A stretch of DNA of 64,000 nt from Ardenticatenales bacterium (GCA_020634515.1 JACKBL010000003.1:62001-126000); one strand, 5' to 3'. Positions 8,709-17,371 are shown, counted from the stretch's first letter. Numbers and translations are program-made. The notes: generated from the letters alone by a model not told the origin.

Positions 8709-9881
8709 ATGGCTCGCTCACGCTTGCTGCAACACATTGATTCCCTGCCCGCGCTGATGGCCGACCTCATCATGCCATTGGCGCGGGCCGTGGCCGCCGT
8801 TGTGCCGGCATCTCGCTGCGCTCAAATTAGCCGTGTCTTCCTCACCGGCTGTGGCGACAGCCACCACGCCGCCGTGGGCGCCGCCCTTGCCTTCCGCCAA
8901 TTCGCGCACGTCTCCTGCATCCCCCTCACCGCCCTCTCCTGCAGCCGCTACCACGCCCCCTATCTCGCAGATTCCCGCCGCGCCGGTGAAACGGACCTGC
9001 TCGTTGCCATTTCCGTCAGCGGCGGTGTCACCCGCACCATTGAAGCACTCGATTTATGCCGGCAGGCAGGCGCATGGACCCTGGCAATCACCGGCAACGA
9101 CCAAACCCCGCTGGCGCAAGCCGGCGAGAGCGTCATCGAAACCCGCGTCCCCCCACTGCCCGCCGATACCCCCGAGATCGTCGTCCCCGGTATGCGCAGC
9201 TACGTTGCCTCCCAGTTGGCCCTCTACCTCCTGGCGATTCAACTGGGACAGGGACGCGGCCACCTAACAAAGATGGCTGCTGATAGTTTGCGTTGGGAAA
9301 TTGCCGGCATGGCCAACAACGCCGCCCAAACTATCGCCAACTGCGACCCGCGCGCCCACGCGCTCTGCCAAACATGGACAGACGCCACCCACTTCGTCTT
9401 CTGCGGCGGCGGCCCCAACTACGGCGCAGCCCTTTTCAACGCCGCCAAAATGCTAGAAGCCAGCGGCGACCCCGCCCTGGCGCAAGACATGGAAGAGTGG
9501 GCACATCTGCAATACTTCAGCCGCGAGCCACACACCCCCACCCTCCTCATCTCCGCCGGCGCGGCGGACAACGACCGCGTCCAAGAAATCGCCATCGCCG
9601 CCACCACCATCGGCCGGCGCGTCGCCCTCATCGCCCCCACAACCACGGCGGCCGCCGACACCCTCCCCTTACAAAACACCCTCCCCATTGCCGCGCCCGT
9701 GCGCGAATGCTTCTCCCCCCTCCTCACCACCTTGCCGGGCGCGCTCCTCGCCGCCCACCGCGCCGCGGAAACCGGCGAACCCTACTTCCGCGCCTTTGGC
9801 GGCGGGCGCAGCATCGAAGGCGGCGGCGGCATCTCCCGTATCCGCACCAGCCACCGCCAGACCCGGTTAAACCAGCCATGA
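8709..9881 (+). CDS. SIS-domain sugar-phosphate isomerase/aminotransferase-like protein
   Basis: The 390-residue protein contains two SIS modules, as in the isomerase half of glucosamine-6-phosphate synthase. The first shows FLTGCGDSHHAA and AISVSGGVTRT, the usual phosphosugar-binding loops. The second includes FCGGGPNYGAALFNAAKMLEA. No glutaminase domain is present, so it is not GlmS itself; a deglycase or sugar-phosphate isomerase role is more likely. Its stop overlaps the ATG of the PfkB kinase gene (ATGA), pointing to a coupled sugar phosphate pathway. The substrate cannot be told from sequence. Confidence 0.8.
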   Translation: MARSRLLQHIDSLPALMADLIMPLARAVAAVVPASRCAQISRVFLTGCGDSHHAAVGAALAFRQFAHVSCIPLTALSCSRYHAPYLADSRRAGETDLLVAISVSGGVTRTIEALDLCRQAGAWTLAITGNDQTPLAQAGESVIETRVPPLPADTPEIVVPGMRSYVASQLALYLLAIQLGQGRGHLTKMAADSLRWEIAGMANNAAQTIANCDPRAHALCQTWTDATHFVFCGGGPNYGAALFNAAKMLEASGDPALAQDMEEWAHLQYFSREPHTPTLLISAGAADNDRVQEIAIAATTIGRRVALIAPTTTAAADTLPLQNTLPIAAPVRECFSPLLTTLPGALLAAHRAAETGEPYFRAFGGGRSIEGGGGISRIRTSHRQTRLNQP

Positions 9882-10876
9882 CCCCCCACTATATCACGGG
9901 CGGCGGCCTCCGCGTGGACACCCTCATCACCCAATCTGGCGAAGCAAACATCGGGTTGATTGGCGGCAATGCCCTCTACGCCGCCGTCGGCGCCGCCCTA
10001 TGGACGGATGGCGTCGGTGTCTGGGCGCGCGTGGGGGCTAATTACCCATTGGACTGGCTGGCACGGCTGACGCACTGGGGATTGGACCACAGCGCCATCA
10101 TTCGCCTTGCCGGGTCACACGACCACCGCACCTTCTACGCCTACACCCCCACCGGCCAACGCGACGACACCCATCCCGCCGGACACTTTGCCCGTATCGG
10201 ACAACCGCTGCCCGACTTCCTCCGCGACTACGTTCACTCCACGCCCGGCCAGGATGATCCGCAAGTGTATGAACCATTGGCCTTGCGCGCCGCCGACTGG
10301 CCCCAAACGCTCACCGCCGTGGCCGCCGTCCACCTCTCCCCGCTCTCCATCTGCTCGCACCGCGATCTGCCCCCCTTCCTCCGCAGTCAAAATGTACCTC
10401 AGATCACCGTTGATCCCGGCGAACGATACATGACGCCCGCGCTGGCGGACCACATCCGCCACTTCTTACCACATATCTCCGCCTTTTTGCCCAGCGACCA
10501 GGAGATACGCTCCCTCTTTGGCGATAGCACTCCCCTGGAGGACGCCGCCCGAACACTTGGCGAGTGGGGCGCGCCCCTCGTCATCATCAAGCGAGGCGCG
10601 GATGGCGTACTCCTCTACGAGCGCGACCCGGCGCGGCTGACGACCGTGCCCGCCTTCCACGCGGCGCGCGACCGGCGCGTCGTCGATGTCACCGGCGCCG
10701 GAGACGCCTTTTGCGGCGGCTTCATGATAGGCTTGCGGCAAACAGGCGATCCCCTACGCGCCGTCCACTACGGCCTCGTCTCCGCCTCCCTCGTCATCGA
10801 AGGATACGGCGCACTCTACGCCCTCAGCCGTGGACCAAAGGTCGCCCACGAACGCCTCGCCACCATCACGCTATAA
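9878..10876 (+). CDS. PfkB-family carbohydrate kinase
   Basis: Translation from the ATG at 9878, overlapping the preceding stop, gives 332 residues; the longer frame upstream is only the shadow of the SIS gene. The N-terminal substrate region carries IGGNALYAAVGAALW. The C-terminal signature DVTGAGDAFCGGFM contains the catalytic Asp and the anion hole. These enzymes phosphorylate sugars or nucleosides with ATP. Coupling to the SIS protein suggests the two act in sequence on one sugar, which is inference. A weak inverted repeat without a T tract (10901-10931) follows the stop. Confidence 0.88.
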   Translation: MTPHYITGGGLRVDTLITQSGEANIGLIGGNALYAAVGAALWTDGVGVWARVGANYPLDWLARLTHWGLDHSAIIRLAGSHDHRTFYAYTPTGQRDDTHPAGHFARIGQPLPDFLRDYVHSTPGQDDPQVYEPLALRAADWPQTLTAVAAVHLSPLSICSHRDLPPFLRSQNVPQITVDPGERYMTPALADHIRHFLPHISAFLPSDQEIRSLFGDSTPLEDAARTLGEWGAPLVIIKRGADGVLLYERDPARLTTVPAFHAARDRRVVDVTGAGDAFCGGFMIGLRQTGDPLRAVHYGLVSASLVIEGYGALYALSRGPKVAHERLATITL

Positions 10877-10974
10877 ATCCAGAAACAACCTGGCGGTGCA
10901 GGAACGAAGTTCCTTTGGGGAACTTCATTCCTTGCCCAAAGGCCGCGCGCATCCGCATCCCCCCTAAAAACTGC

Positions 10975-11009
10975 CCCAAAACAAAACGACCAGCGCAAAG
11001 GCTGGTCGT
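10975..11009 (-). terminator. Intrinsic terminator of the DUF4342 gene
   Basis: On the minus strand a perfect 9-bp stem (ACGACCAGC/GCTGGTCGT, 6-nt loop) is followed by TTTTGTTTTGG. It sits about 27 bp beyond the stop codon of the DUF4342 gene. Confidence 0.75.
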
Positions 11010-11035
11010 CAAAGTTGTGTGGTTGGGAGAGGGAG

Positions 11036-11380
11036 TTAAGCCGCTTGCGCCTTCTCCACACGCACCACCAGAATCGCGTGATCCGTGGCCAGCGCCGCCA
11101 CAATCGCCAGCGCCGCGTAAGTAGGCAGCAAGGCAATGCCACCCAGACCCATCAGCAAGGGCACTTGCAACAGCGTCGTGCCGTCCTTCTTGCGGATAAC
11201 AACACGTCGCACGCCGGCCTCGTGTACCAACTTCTTCACCGTCTCCACGAGTTCGCCCGCGGCTACGTTCATCTCTTCGGTCCAGGTCTTCCCGGCTTCG
11301 GTCTCCGCGTGCGTGCCCATTTCTTCTTCCATCTTAATCTGCTCAACATTAATTTCGTCTTGCATCACATTGTCACTCAT
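11036..11380 (-). CDS. DUF4342 domain protein
   Basis: The start is the ATG at 11380, behind GGAGAGTAATA; a longer frame runs into repeat DNA and is rejected. The 114-residue protein has an acidic N-terminal region, then the DUF4342 signature: KTWTEEMNVAAGELVETVKK helix, a short beta hairpin (RRVVIRKKDGTTLLQVPL), and a hydrophobic C-terminal segment (GLGGIALLPTYAALAIVAAL) that could lie in the membrane. Function is unknown. A clear terminator follows it, and palindromic repeats occupy its upstream side. Confidence 0.8.
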   Translation of the reverse strand: MSDNVMQDEINVEQIKMEEEMGTHAETEAGKTWTEEMNVAAGELVETVKKLVHEAGVRRVVIRKKDGTTLLQVPLLMGLGGIALLPTYAALAIVAALATDHAILVVRVEKAQAA

Positions 11381-11401
11381 TATTACTCTCCTTCGAAAAT
11401 G

Positions 11402-11449
11402 TAGGGCGATTTTCCAAATCGCCCGCCCGATTTGGAAAATCGGGCTACG
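11402..11449. repeat. Palindromic repeat GGGCGATTTTCCAAATCGCCC type, copy 1
   Basis: The palindrome reads GGGCGATTTTCCAAATC, then GCCCGCCC, then GATTTGGAAAATCGGGC. An almost identical copy at 11582-11631 continues into the same flank (CTACGAYGGCRCATCATT). Shorter relatives occur at 13754-13782 and 43979-44001. Together with a REP hairpin these elements fill the 11381-11701 gap. Confidence 0.65.
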
Positions 11450-11508
11450 ATGGCGCATCATTTTCATTCATAGTGGTCGGCGACAGCCGGTGAAGTCTCC
11501 TCTGAAAT

Positions 11509-11573
11509 GATCTTCCCGGAAGCTTCGTCACAGATAATGGTCCTGGGTAACAGATTCCGGGAAGATGTTCTCA
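11509..11573. repeat. REP-type hairpin with CTTCCCGGAAG arms
   Basis: ATCTTCCCGGAAGC and the inverted ATTCCGGGAAGAT flank a central stretch of about 35 nt (CACAGATAATGGTCCTGGGT). The same layout with nearly the same centre recurs at 14683-14741. Looser copies lie at 22226-22301, 33450-33607 and 46057-46121. Confidence 0.65.
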
Positions 11574-11581
11574 TTGAATGT

Positions 11582-11631
11582 TGGGCGATTTTCCAAATCG
11601 CCCGCCCGATTTGGAAAATCGGGCTACGACG
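11582..11631. repeat. Palindromic repeat GGGCGATTTTCCAAATCGCCC type, copy 2
   Basis: This is a near-identical direct copy of 11402-11449, including flanking bases, with a CTTCCCGGAAG hairpin between the two. The pair therefore brackets a REP element between the DUF4342 gene and the ArsA gene. Confidence 0.65.
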
Positions 11632-11701
11632 GCACATCATTACAGGGCAAGGTTTACACACGCTTTACGCGCATCCGCCTGTTAAGTTGCGCACCCGCGC
11701 A

Positions 11702-12892
11702 TCAGCCAACGGACGTTTCTTCAACCACCTCCGGCGGCGCGAAGCCGATCTCCAGCGTACCACCAACAAGCTGCCCACCGGTTGCCTTGCGCCGCGCCAG
11801 CACCACGGGCAGGATCATCTCCCGCTTGAAGTTGCCCACGGTGATAAACAACTCATCTCCCCGTTTGCGCAGCTTAACGTCGCTCCCCGTGACAAAAGGC
11901 AACGGCAGGCGCAGCGTACAGGAGCCATCCTCATGCTCCAGGATTTCCTGCAGTTGTCCCTGGTAGAAAATCTGCGCCGGGTCTTGCCCCTGGAAGCAGT
12001 CGTACGCCAGGCGGCTGAGCATCTGCAGCCCGACCACTTCTTCCGCGTAATACGGCGCGTACCATAGCGGCAACGGCGCGAAATTGGCCTTAATCAAGTC
12101 CAGATAGCGCGCCTGAATCTCCCGCTGCTTGCGGTAAAACTCGCCCGCGTCGTCCGTTGGCGGCAGCACCCGGTTGACGACGACGCTGTCCACGGGATAG
12201 CCGAACAGCCCCAGGTAGCTGACGGCGCGCTCTGCTTCGCGCACGACCATCTTTTCCGGCTGCACCACGACGCGGTAGCTGCTGATGGCCGGGTTGCTTA
12301 ACGTTTTGCGCAGTTCGCCCGTGGCCTCGTCCAGCCGCCGCACCGATTCCATCAGTTCCGCGGGACCGCGCAACAGGCGACCCGCGATCGGCTTCAGGGT
12401 ACGGATGACGCCCTGCTCAAATTTGGACAAATGCCCCACGTACCAGCGGAACGTATCCGGCATGGTCAGCAGGCGAATCGTCTCCCCCGTGGGCGCGGCG
12501 TCAATGATCACGCGGTCGAAGTTCTTCTCCCGCGCCTGTTTATCAATGTGCAGCAGGCTGACGATCTCATCCATGCCGGGGAAGGCGGAGAGTTCGTCGG
12601 CAACGACGCGGTTCAGGCCCGCCCCCTGCACTGTTTTAGCCACAAATCCTTGTAGCACGTCCCAATAGTTGTAGATGTCGGCGACGACGCTGATTTCTTG
12701 CGCCCACAGATTGTCCGTCACCTGGATGGGTTTGTCGCCCAGGGGCAGGTCCAGCGAGTCCGCCAGACTGTGGGCGATGTCCGTGCTGGCCACCAGGGTT
12801 TTGTAGCCCAATTCGGCGCTGCGCAACGCGGTGGCCGCCGCCACCGTTGTCTTGCCCACGCCCCCTTTGCCCAAATACAGTATGATCCGCAT
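11702..12892 (-). CDS. ArsA/Get3-type anion-pump ATPase with C-terminal HSP20-like domain
   Basis: The ATG at 12892 (MRIILYLGKGG) has GGTGA upstream; an in-frame start at 12904 is also possible. The 396-residue protein carries the deviant Walker A KGGVGKTT near residues 8-15, switch I ASTDIAHSL and switch II IDAAPTGETIRLL. Its last 90 residues (GDELFITVGNFKREMILP) match the HSP20-like domain fused to many bacterial ArsA homologues. The TRC40/ArsA family moves tail-anchored proteins or pumps arsenite; no arsenic genes lie nearby, so neither role is assigned. No TGCCGGCA motif occurs in it. Confidence 0.85.
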   Translation of the reverse strand: MRIILYLGKGGVGKTTVAAATALRSAELGYKTLVASTDIAHSLADSLDLPLGDKPIQVTDNLWAQEISVVADIYNYWDVLQGFVAKTVQGAGLNRVVADELSAFPGMDEIVSLLHIDKQAREKNFDRVIIDAAPTGETIRLLTMPDTFRWYVGHLSKFEQGVIRTLKPIAGRLLRGPAELMESVRRLDEATGELRKTLSNPAISSYRVVVQPEKMVVREAERAVSYLGLFGYPVDSVVVNRVLPPTDDAGEFYRKQREIQARYLDLIKANFAPLPLWYAPYYAEEVVGLQMLSRLAYDCFQGQDPAQIFYQGQLQEILEHEDGSCTLRLPLPFVTGSDVKLRKRGDELFITVGNFKREMILPVVLARRKATGGQLVGGTLEIGFAPPEVVEETSVG

Positions 12893-12927
12893 CAAATTCA
12901 CCATTCACCCATTCAGCAATTCACCAA

Positions 12928-13023
12928 TTAAGGGTTTGTCCAAAATTAACTTTGGATAATCCAACAAGCAAGAACCCTTCCAGCGCATCCGTCATTTCCA
13001 AATCTTAAATACGGATGCGCCCT
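12928..13023 (-). repeat. ~100-bp dispersed two-hairpin repeat, inverted copy
   Basis: The reverse complement of this segment aligns with 45909-46012 almost throughout, sharing GGAAGGGTTCTTGCTTG and the GGGCGCATCCGT end. It contains two nested inverted repeats (GCGCATCCGT/ACGGATGCGC and AAGGGTT/AACCCTT). Partial copies of one end lie at 26728-26767 and 42803-42853. Confidence 0.7.
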
Positions 13024-13082
13024 AATCATTCCCTACCACGCCCGCACTCGGCATGAGACACCCCCGAACCACCAAAGGCCAG

Positions 13083-13749
13083 TCACAATACGTATTGTAG
13101 CGGAAAGCGTTGCGGGGGCACGATCCGGTGCCGCGTCAAAACGTCGCGGCGCAATCCGATCGTGTTGCCGAAGCGCGCGTGGTTGAGCCACCCCTGTACC
13201 GAAGCCATCACCGCCGCCAGGAGCAAATCGCCGTTTTGGTAATCCACCAGCAAGCGGCGAAATTTGCGCCAACAGTAAAGAACACGACGGCGTTTTAGTC
13301 GCCGCTGTCGCGGAAAAACGACGAACCCCAAAAAAGGTATCCCTTCCGTCACGGGCTTGGGGTGCGCCCCACGGTGCGTCGTCATCCTGATGCGCGCCAG
13401 CCATCGTTCGGCAGCCTCTTTCCACGCCCACAACTCTGATCTACTATCTGAAAACAGCAGCGCGTCATCAACATGGCGAACGTAGGCCAGGCAGCGCAAC
13501 TCCCGCTTCACAAAGTGGTCGAACGGATTGGGGAGCGGCGCTGATCAAGCGTCTTTTGGGTTCGTGGATGTGAAAGCTGTTGTAGGGACCGGGGCGGTAG
13601 GTGCACGTCTGTAGTTCCTGCTGTAACTGGAGCAGGTTATCTTCCAGGCGATGCTCAAAGAGAGCCACGTTGGGGTGGCCCCGTTTGCCTTTGCTCGCTT
13701 TGCGATAAGCCAGCAGCAGGTTGTCCCAGCTCGTCAATTGTGTGTACAT
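13083..13749 (-). pseudogene. DGR-type reverse transcriptase with internal deletion
   Basis: The first part (13749 to about 13536) reads the N terminus of a DGR-type reverse transcriptase: MYTQLTSWDNLLLAYRKA, then YRPGPYNSFHIHEPKRRLI and SAAP. The frame then shifts and the C-terminal part begins at NPFDHFVKREL, continuing through the active-site motif YVRHVDDALLF, the FLGFVVFP block and a thumb-like end (GWLNHARFGNTIGLRR). Sequence normally between SAAP and NPFDHF, including the palm motif with the first catalytic Asp, is missing, which I estimate as over 100 residues. The enzyme cannot be active. It lies next to the TR and avd remnants. Confidence 0.8.
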
Positions 13750-13753
13750 GGCA

Positions 13754-13782
13754 GACAGGGCGATTTAGAAAATCGCCCTACA
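13754..13782. repeat. Short palindrome GGGCGATTTAGAAAATCGCCC
   Basis: A nearly perfect hairpin directly upstream of the reverse transcriptase start. It belongs with the GGGCGATTT palindromes at 11402 and 11582 and with 43979-44001. Confidence 0.45.
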
Positions 13783-13950
13783 GAGTTGCGCCAGGCGTCA
13801 AAAAAAGCCCCATCCCAGGGACGAACCGGGGGGATGGGGCCGTTGTTATTCGCCCGGGCGGCAATAAAGCCGGCCCGGCCAGGAACAGGCCCCGCCATTT
13901 ATCAACCGCGTCCAGGAAGGAAACCCCGCCTGGCATTTCTGGTAGGGACA

Positions 13951-14035
13951 AATGTGGACACCGCCAGCCGCACCCCGTTGTTCCTGTTGTGATTGTTCGG
14001 GTTGTTCCTGTTGCGGAACGAGCAGCGGTCTTGTG
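13951..14035 (-). other. DGR template repeat (TR)
   Basis: Read on the minus strand, this 85-nt segment is rich in AAC triplets (AACAGGAACAACCCGAACAA). It aligns without gaps to the VR at 14823-14907. By my count 16 positions differ and 15 are adenines in the TR replaced by another base; the remaining one is T to C. Both ends share constant blocks (CGCTGCTCGTTCCGC and GGGGTGCGGCTGGCGGTG). This is the hallmark of adenine-specific mutagenic retrohoming. The TR lies between avd and the reverse transcriptase, as in canonical DGRs. The rest of 13783-14115 holds no open gene. Confidence 0.88.
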
Positions 14036-14115
14036 AGCCTGCCCCCGCAAAACGGCGTCGCCGCCGTGTTTGCCTGGTGCAACATCTTCCTGGAAGCGGG
14101 TAGCTTCCGGGAAGG

Positions 14116-14661
14116 TCAGGAGACGCTTTTTAGCCATCCACCGAGCATACGCCCGATTTCTACTTCCATTTCCGCGACATGACGGTACTGGCCGGGGGAA
14201 AGCCACCCCATGCGCGCCGCCAGCCGCAGATAGAGACGCACACGAGCCAGGGATTCGTCAGCCAGCAGCAGCCTTTCCCGCCGCGCCGCGCCTTTATGTA
14301 GATTAGCCTCTTCCAGCCGTTCGCGCAAGTCAAAAGCAATCAGGGTGCGCGGAACTTTTGTTGATAACCCAGAAGCCCATTGTCTCTCACAGAAATACGG
14401 GGAACACAAGTTGGTTCCGCCCGAGTCGAGGGCGTCGCCTCGGCGCTGCGCGCCCGGCGCGGGGCGCGAAGCGCCCTGGCGCGGAACAGTATTCGCCCCA
14501 CAAAAATGACGGTGTCAACAAAAACCCCGCGCACCCGCCGAATCAAGCAGCCGCTGTGTGAAGGTGTGACGGTAGACACGCGGGAAATGGTTGGTGACCG
14601 GCATCAGCCAGACCAGGAAATCAAACGTGCGCGTGAAAATCGGTATTTCTTCCCTTGTCAC
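14116..14661 (-). pseudogene. avd: DGR accessory protein Avd, interrupted by an insertion
   Basis: A GTG at 14661 behind AGGAG starts the N-terminal half (VTREEIPIFTRTFDFLVWLM, ending at FTQRLLD). After about 190 bp of unrelated sequence the other half resumes at AFDLRERLEEANLHKGAARR and ends in YRHVAEMEVEIGRMLGGWLK, the typical C terminus of the Avd four-helix bundle. Avd binds the reverse transcriptase and TR RNA in active DGRs. The insertion introduces stops and a frame change, and simple excision would leave the halves one frame out of register, so a further small indel is likely. Identification of both halves rests on family sequence recalled from memory. Confidence 0.8.
14343..14536. 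mobile_element. ~194-bp MITE-like insertion in avd
   Basis: The two ends are imperfect terminal inverted repeats of about 24 bp: GGGTGCGCGGAACTTTTGTT on the left and, reverse-complemented, GGGTGCGCGGGGTTTTTGTT on the right, with about four mismatches. AATCA occurs on both flanks (four bases beyond the right end), a possible 5-bp target duplication. The interior is a GC-rich palindromic stretch with no coding capacity. No autonomous partner element is in the window. Confidence 0.65.
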
Positions 14662-14682
14662 AAGATTCTCCTGTGTAAACAA

Positions 14683-14741
14683 TCTTCCCGGAAGCCCATT
14701 CACAGATGATGGCCCTGGGTAACAGCTTCCGGGAAGATGCT
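14683..14741. repeat. REP-type hairpin with CTTCCCGGAAG arms
   Basis: CAATCTTCCCGGAAGC and GCTTCCGGGAAGATG flank CACAGATGATGGCCCTGGGT, almost the same centre as the element at 11509-11573. It separates the DGR target gene from avd. Confidence 0.65.
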
Positions 14742-14791
14742 TACCGGCCGACGTTGAGGGGGAAACCCCCTCAAACTCCCCCCAAAAAAGA

Positions 14792-15516
14792 TCAAAGACC
14801 AAAGGGGCAAAGGTCAAAGGGAAATGGGGACACCGCCAGCCGCACCCCGTCGTACCTGGAGTGGTTGTACGGGTAGCGCCTGAGGCGGAACGAGCAGCGG
14901 GCGCGAGCATTGTTTGCATAATATGCGCCGCCGCGAAGGACGCGCGGGACGGTGGCGCCCGCGGCCAAATCCTCCCGCTTCCCATTCAACTGGTACGAGT
15001 ACACCTGCCAATGGCGCGCGTCCACTCCCACACGTTGCCGCTCATCTCCAGACAGCCATAAGGGGTCTCGCCGCGCGGGAACGCGCCCACGGCGTTGGTC
15101 TCGCCGACGCCGCCTTCCTCTGTATTGGCCTTGCCCGCGTCGAAGTCGTCGCCCCAGGGATAGCGGCGGCGCGGCAGCGGGTTTTCCTCCAAAGCAGGCG
15201 CGCCGGGCGCGGGGGCGAAATCGGCGTCGGCCGCGGCGCGTATGTGCGCCGCACCGGGCGCGGGAATGAGCAACCCGCCGCGCGCCCCCTTCTCCCACTC
15301 TACCTCCGAGGGCAGCGTTACAACGCAGCCTGCAGGCAGCCGCTCCCGCCACAATTCCGTCAACCAACGGCAAAAAAAACAACGCTTCATACCACGTAAT
15401 CCAGCGCACAGGTCGGTTTGGCGCATCGCGTAAACTGTCTACATCCACAACCCTGTGTCCTGTTGCTTCCACGAACAGGCGATACCGGGCCACAGTGACG
15501 GGATAGCGCGCCAACC
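14792..15516 (-). pseudogene. FGE-sulfatase (C-type-lectin-fold) part of the DGR target protein, frameshifted
   Basis: Three successive frames give one formylglycine-generating-enzyme-like domain. The first reads ARYPVTVARYRLFVEATGHR to WITWYEAL. The second reads FCRWLTELWRERLPAG, LPSEVEWEKGARGG, RRYPWGDDFDAGKAN and MSGNVWEWTRA. The third reads VYSYQLNGKREDL and VLRGGAYYANNARARCSF, then the variable region and GVRLAVSPFPFD. The domain is the usual display scaffold of DGR target proteins. Two frameshifts and the deletion that joins it to the NACHT part make it non-functional. The amino-acid changes relative to the TR fall at Asn codons of the TR, as expected. Confidence 0.8.
14823..14907 (-). 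other. DGR variable region (VR) of the target gene
   Basis: This is the 85-nt partner of the TR at 13951-14035, lying at the 3' end of the target coding sequence. In the coding frame the TR would give RNRNNPNNHNRNNGVRL where the VR gives RLRRYPYNHSRYDGVRL, so diversification changed surface loop residues and left the scaffold intact. The invariant G/C-rich 3' block (GGGGTGCGGCTGGCGGTGTC) is the likely initiation-of-homing region. Confidence 0.88.
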
Positions 15517-17297
15517 GTCATCATCCAGCCGCGCCGCCAGCGCGTCCACCACAGGCTGTGGGTCGCTCTGCCCTTTTTGCGCCACGGCCACCGCCGCCAG
15601 GTACTCCTGAAACGTCAGATGCAGGAAACCATATGTCCCCTGCCCCCGCTCCACCAACAAACCGGCGTGGTCGCGGGCATCCTGTAAGAACTGTTTCGCC
15701 GCCTTTTCTGGCTCCGGCCATCCCCGTTCATGGCAAATGGCCGTCAACTGCCGCCGCAGCACCTGCTGCTTCACCAATCCCACGCCCGGACTGGTTTCGT
15801 GCATCCACAGTGCCAACGGCGCCAGCACTTTCAGCGTTTCCCCGGGGTCCAGGCTGTGGATCGCGGGCGCATCCAGACCGCGCGCCAGGTTCCAATGCTG
15901 CAAGAGGGTACGCACATACTGCTCATACAGTTCAACTCGTCGTTCCGGCAGCGTCACCCCTTGCCGCTTCATCAACGCCAGAATCGTCAGCAGCAGTGGG
16001 TTGGCCGCCAACCGGCGCACGCCGGGATTATTGTTAATCGCCGCCAGTAAATCTCCTTTTTCCCGCGCCGCCGCTTGCGCCGCTAATTCCGCGTGATCCT
16101 GCGCCGCCCACTCAATGGCCGCCGTCCACTTCTCCACAAACGTTTCCTTTTCCGCCTGGTCAAAATCATCCAGGGTGCATTCCATCACCCCCGCGACGGT
16201 GGGGCGCACCTCGCGGTAGCCAACAATGCGACTGGTAAGGATAAATTTATTCCCTGCTGCTGCCAATAGCTGAAAAACTGTGCCACCCGCTCCACCACGC
16301 GCCGCCGCTGGCCCGGGTCCTTCACCTCGTCCAGCCCATCCAGCAGCAACAACGCGCGCCCTTCGCCCAGCGCCGCCCTTAACAACCGTTCCAGCGGCAA
16401 ATCGCGCCCGACAAGTCCCTGATAATAGGCGGCAATGAAATCCACCAGGGCCAGGTCCCGCCGCGTCAACTGGTTGGCGTAGGCGGACAGCGGCAACAGT
16501 ACAGGCAATCGCTGACCCAACCCCACATCTTGCCCCAAAGCCAGGCAGAGCGCCAAGTATTTGAGGAACGTCGTCTTGCCCGCGCCAGGGTCCCCCAGAA
16601 TAATAAGACCCGGATGCTGCAGCAGCAGCGCCAATACCGGCTGCGGTTCACTCACGCGGCGGCCAATCGCTTCCTGCTCTTCCTCGCTGGCCAGTCGCCC
16701 CGCCAGGCGTAGGTCTCGCGCCCACGTTTCCCCTTCAGGCAGCTCAATCCGTGCCCGCAAGGGCACGTACATTTGCAACAGCGGCAAGCGCAGCGGTACG
16801 CGATCCACAACGCCCATACCTTTGAACTCCAGGTATTGATACCGATTTGCCAAAGTCCGCAAATACTGTTCCGTCGCCTGGTGCATGTCGGTCGCCGCAA
16901 ATCCGCTGATACCGTCCAGGAACACGGCTGCCGCCTCTTGCGTGAGGAGATTGACATTGACTTCGCCCATGATCAGACTGCCGGTGTTCTGGATCGCTTG
17001 AGCCCCAGTTCCCGTGGCTACAACGGATTCGACGACCCCCGGCGCTTCTCCTTCACCGCTCAACTTGCCGGCCAGGACAAGCGTATCCAGCACGCCTGAA
17101 AGTCCCGCCAACACCGCCGCAAACACAATGCCGAAGACAATCAGCGCATTATTCCAGGGCGCGGGCAGCAACGGTTGCACGGCCAGGGTCAAGATCAGCA
17201 GCATCAATGTAGGCACAAATATCAGCCCTGCCGCTATCAGCCATGTTCGCTTTTTTATGGCAGGCTTCCTTTCTTTATCTGGCTCTGGATTGTTCAT
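15516..17297 (-). pseudogene. NACHT NTPase part of the DGR target protein, frameshifted
   Basis: The ATG at 17297 (MNNPEP) is preferred over an in-frame GTG at 17306. Two N-terminal transmembrane helices (about residues 18-60) are followed by a NACHT-type domain: Walker A ILGDPGAGKTTFLKYL and Walker B ALLLLDGLDEVKDP. Near 16230-16266 the frame shifts; the other frame continues as NKFILTSRIVGYREVRP and a helical region ending at LDDDGW, where it abuts the FGE part after an apparent deletion. NACHT ATPases are STAND sensors in immunity-like systems. A membrane NACHT with a hypervariable lectin-fold domain would have been a diversified recognition receptor; that reading is inference. Confidence 0.75.
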
Positions 17298-17371
17298 GGA
17301 CAGCACCTCACAAGAAACACGACGTTGGGCGACACCATTAAACCCCGCTACGGGAGGAACATCAATGCGCT

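Noticed and set aside
9293..9877. N-terminal extension of the PfkB frame
   Set aside because: Arg/Pro-rich shadow of the SIS gene; the real start overlaps the SIS stop at 9878.
14515..14985. Minus-strand frame spanning VR and the avd start
   Set aside because: It joins an off-frame reading of the VR with the avd N terminus; its parts belong to two different genes.
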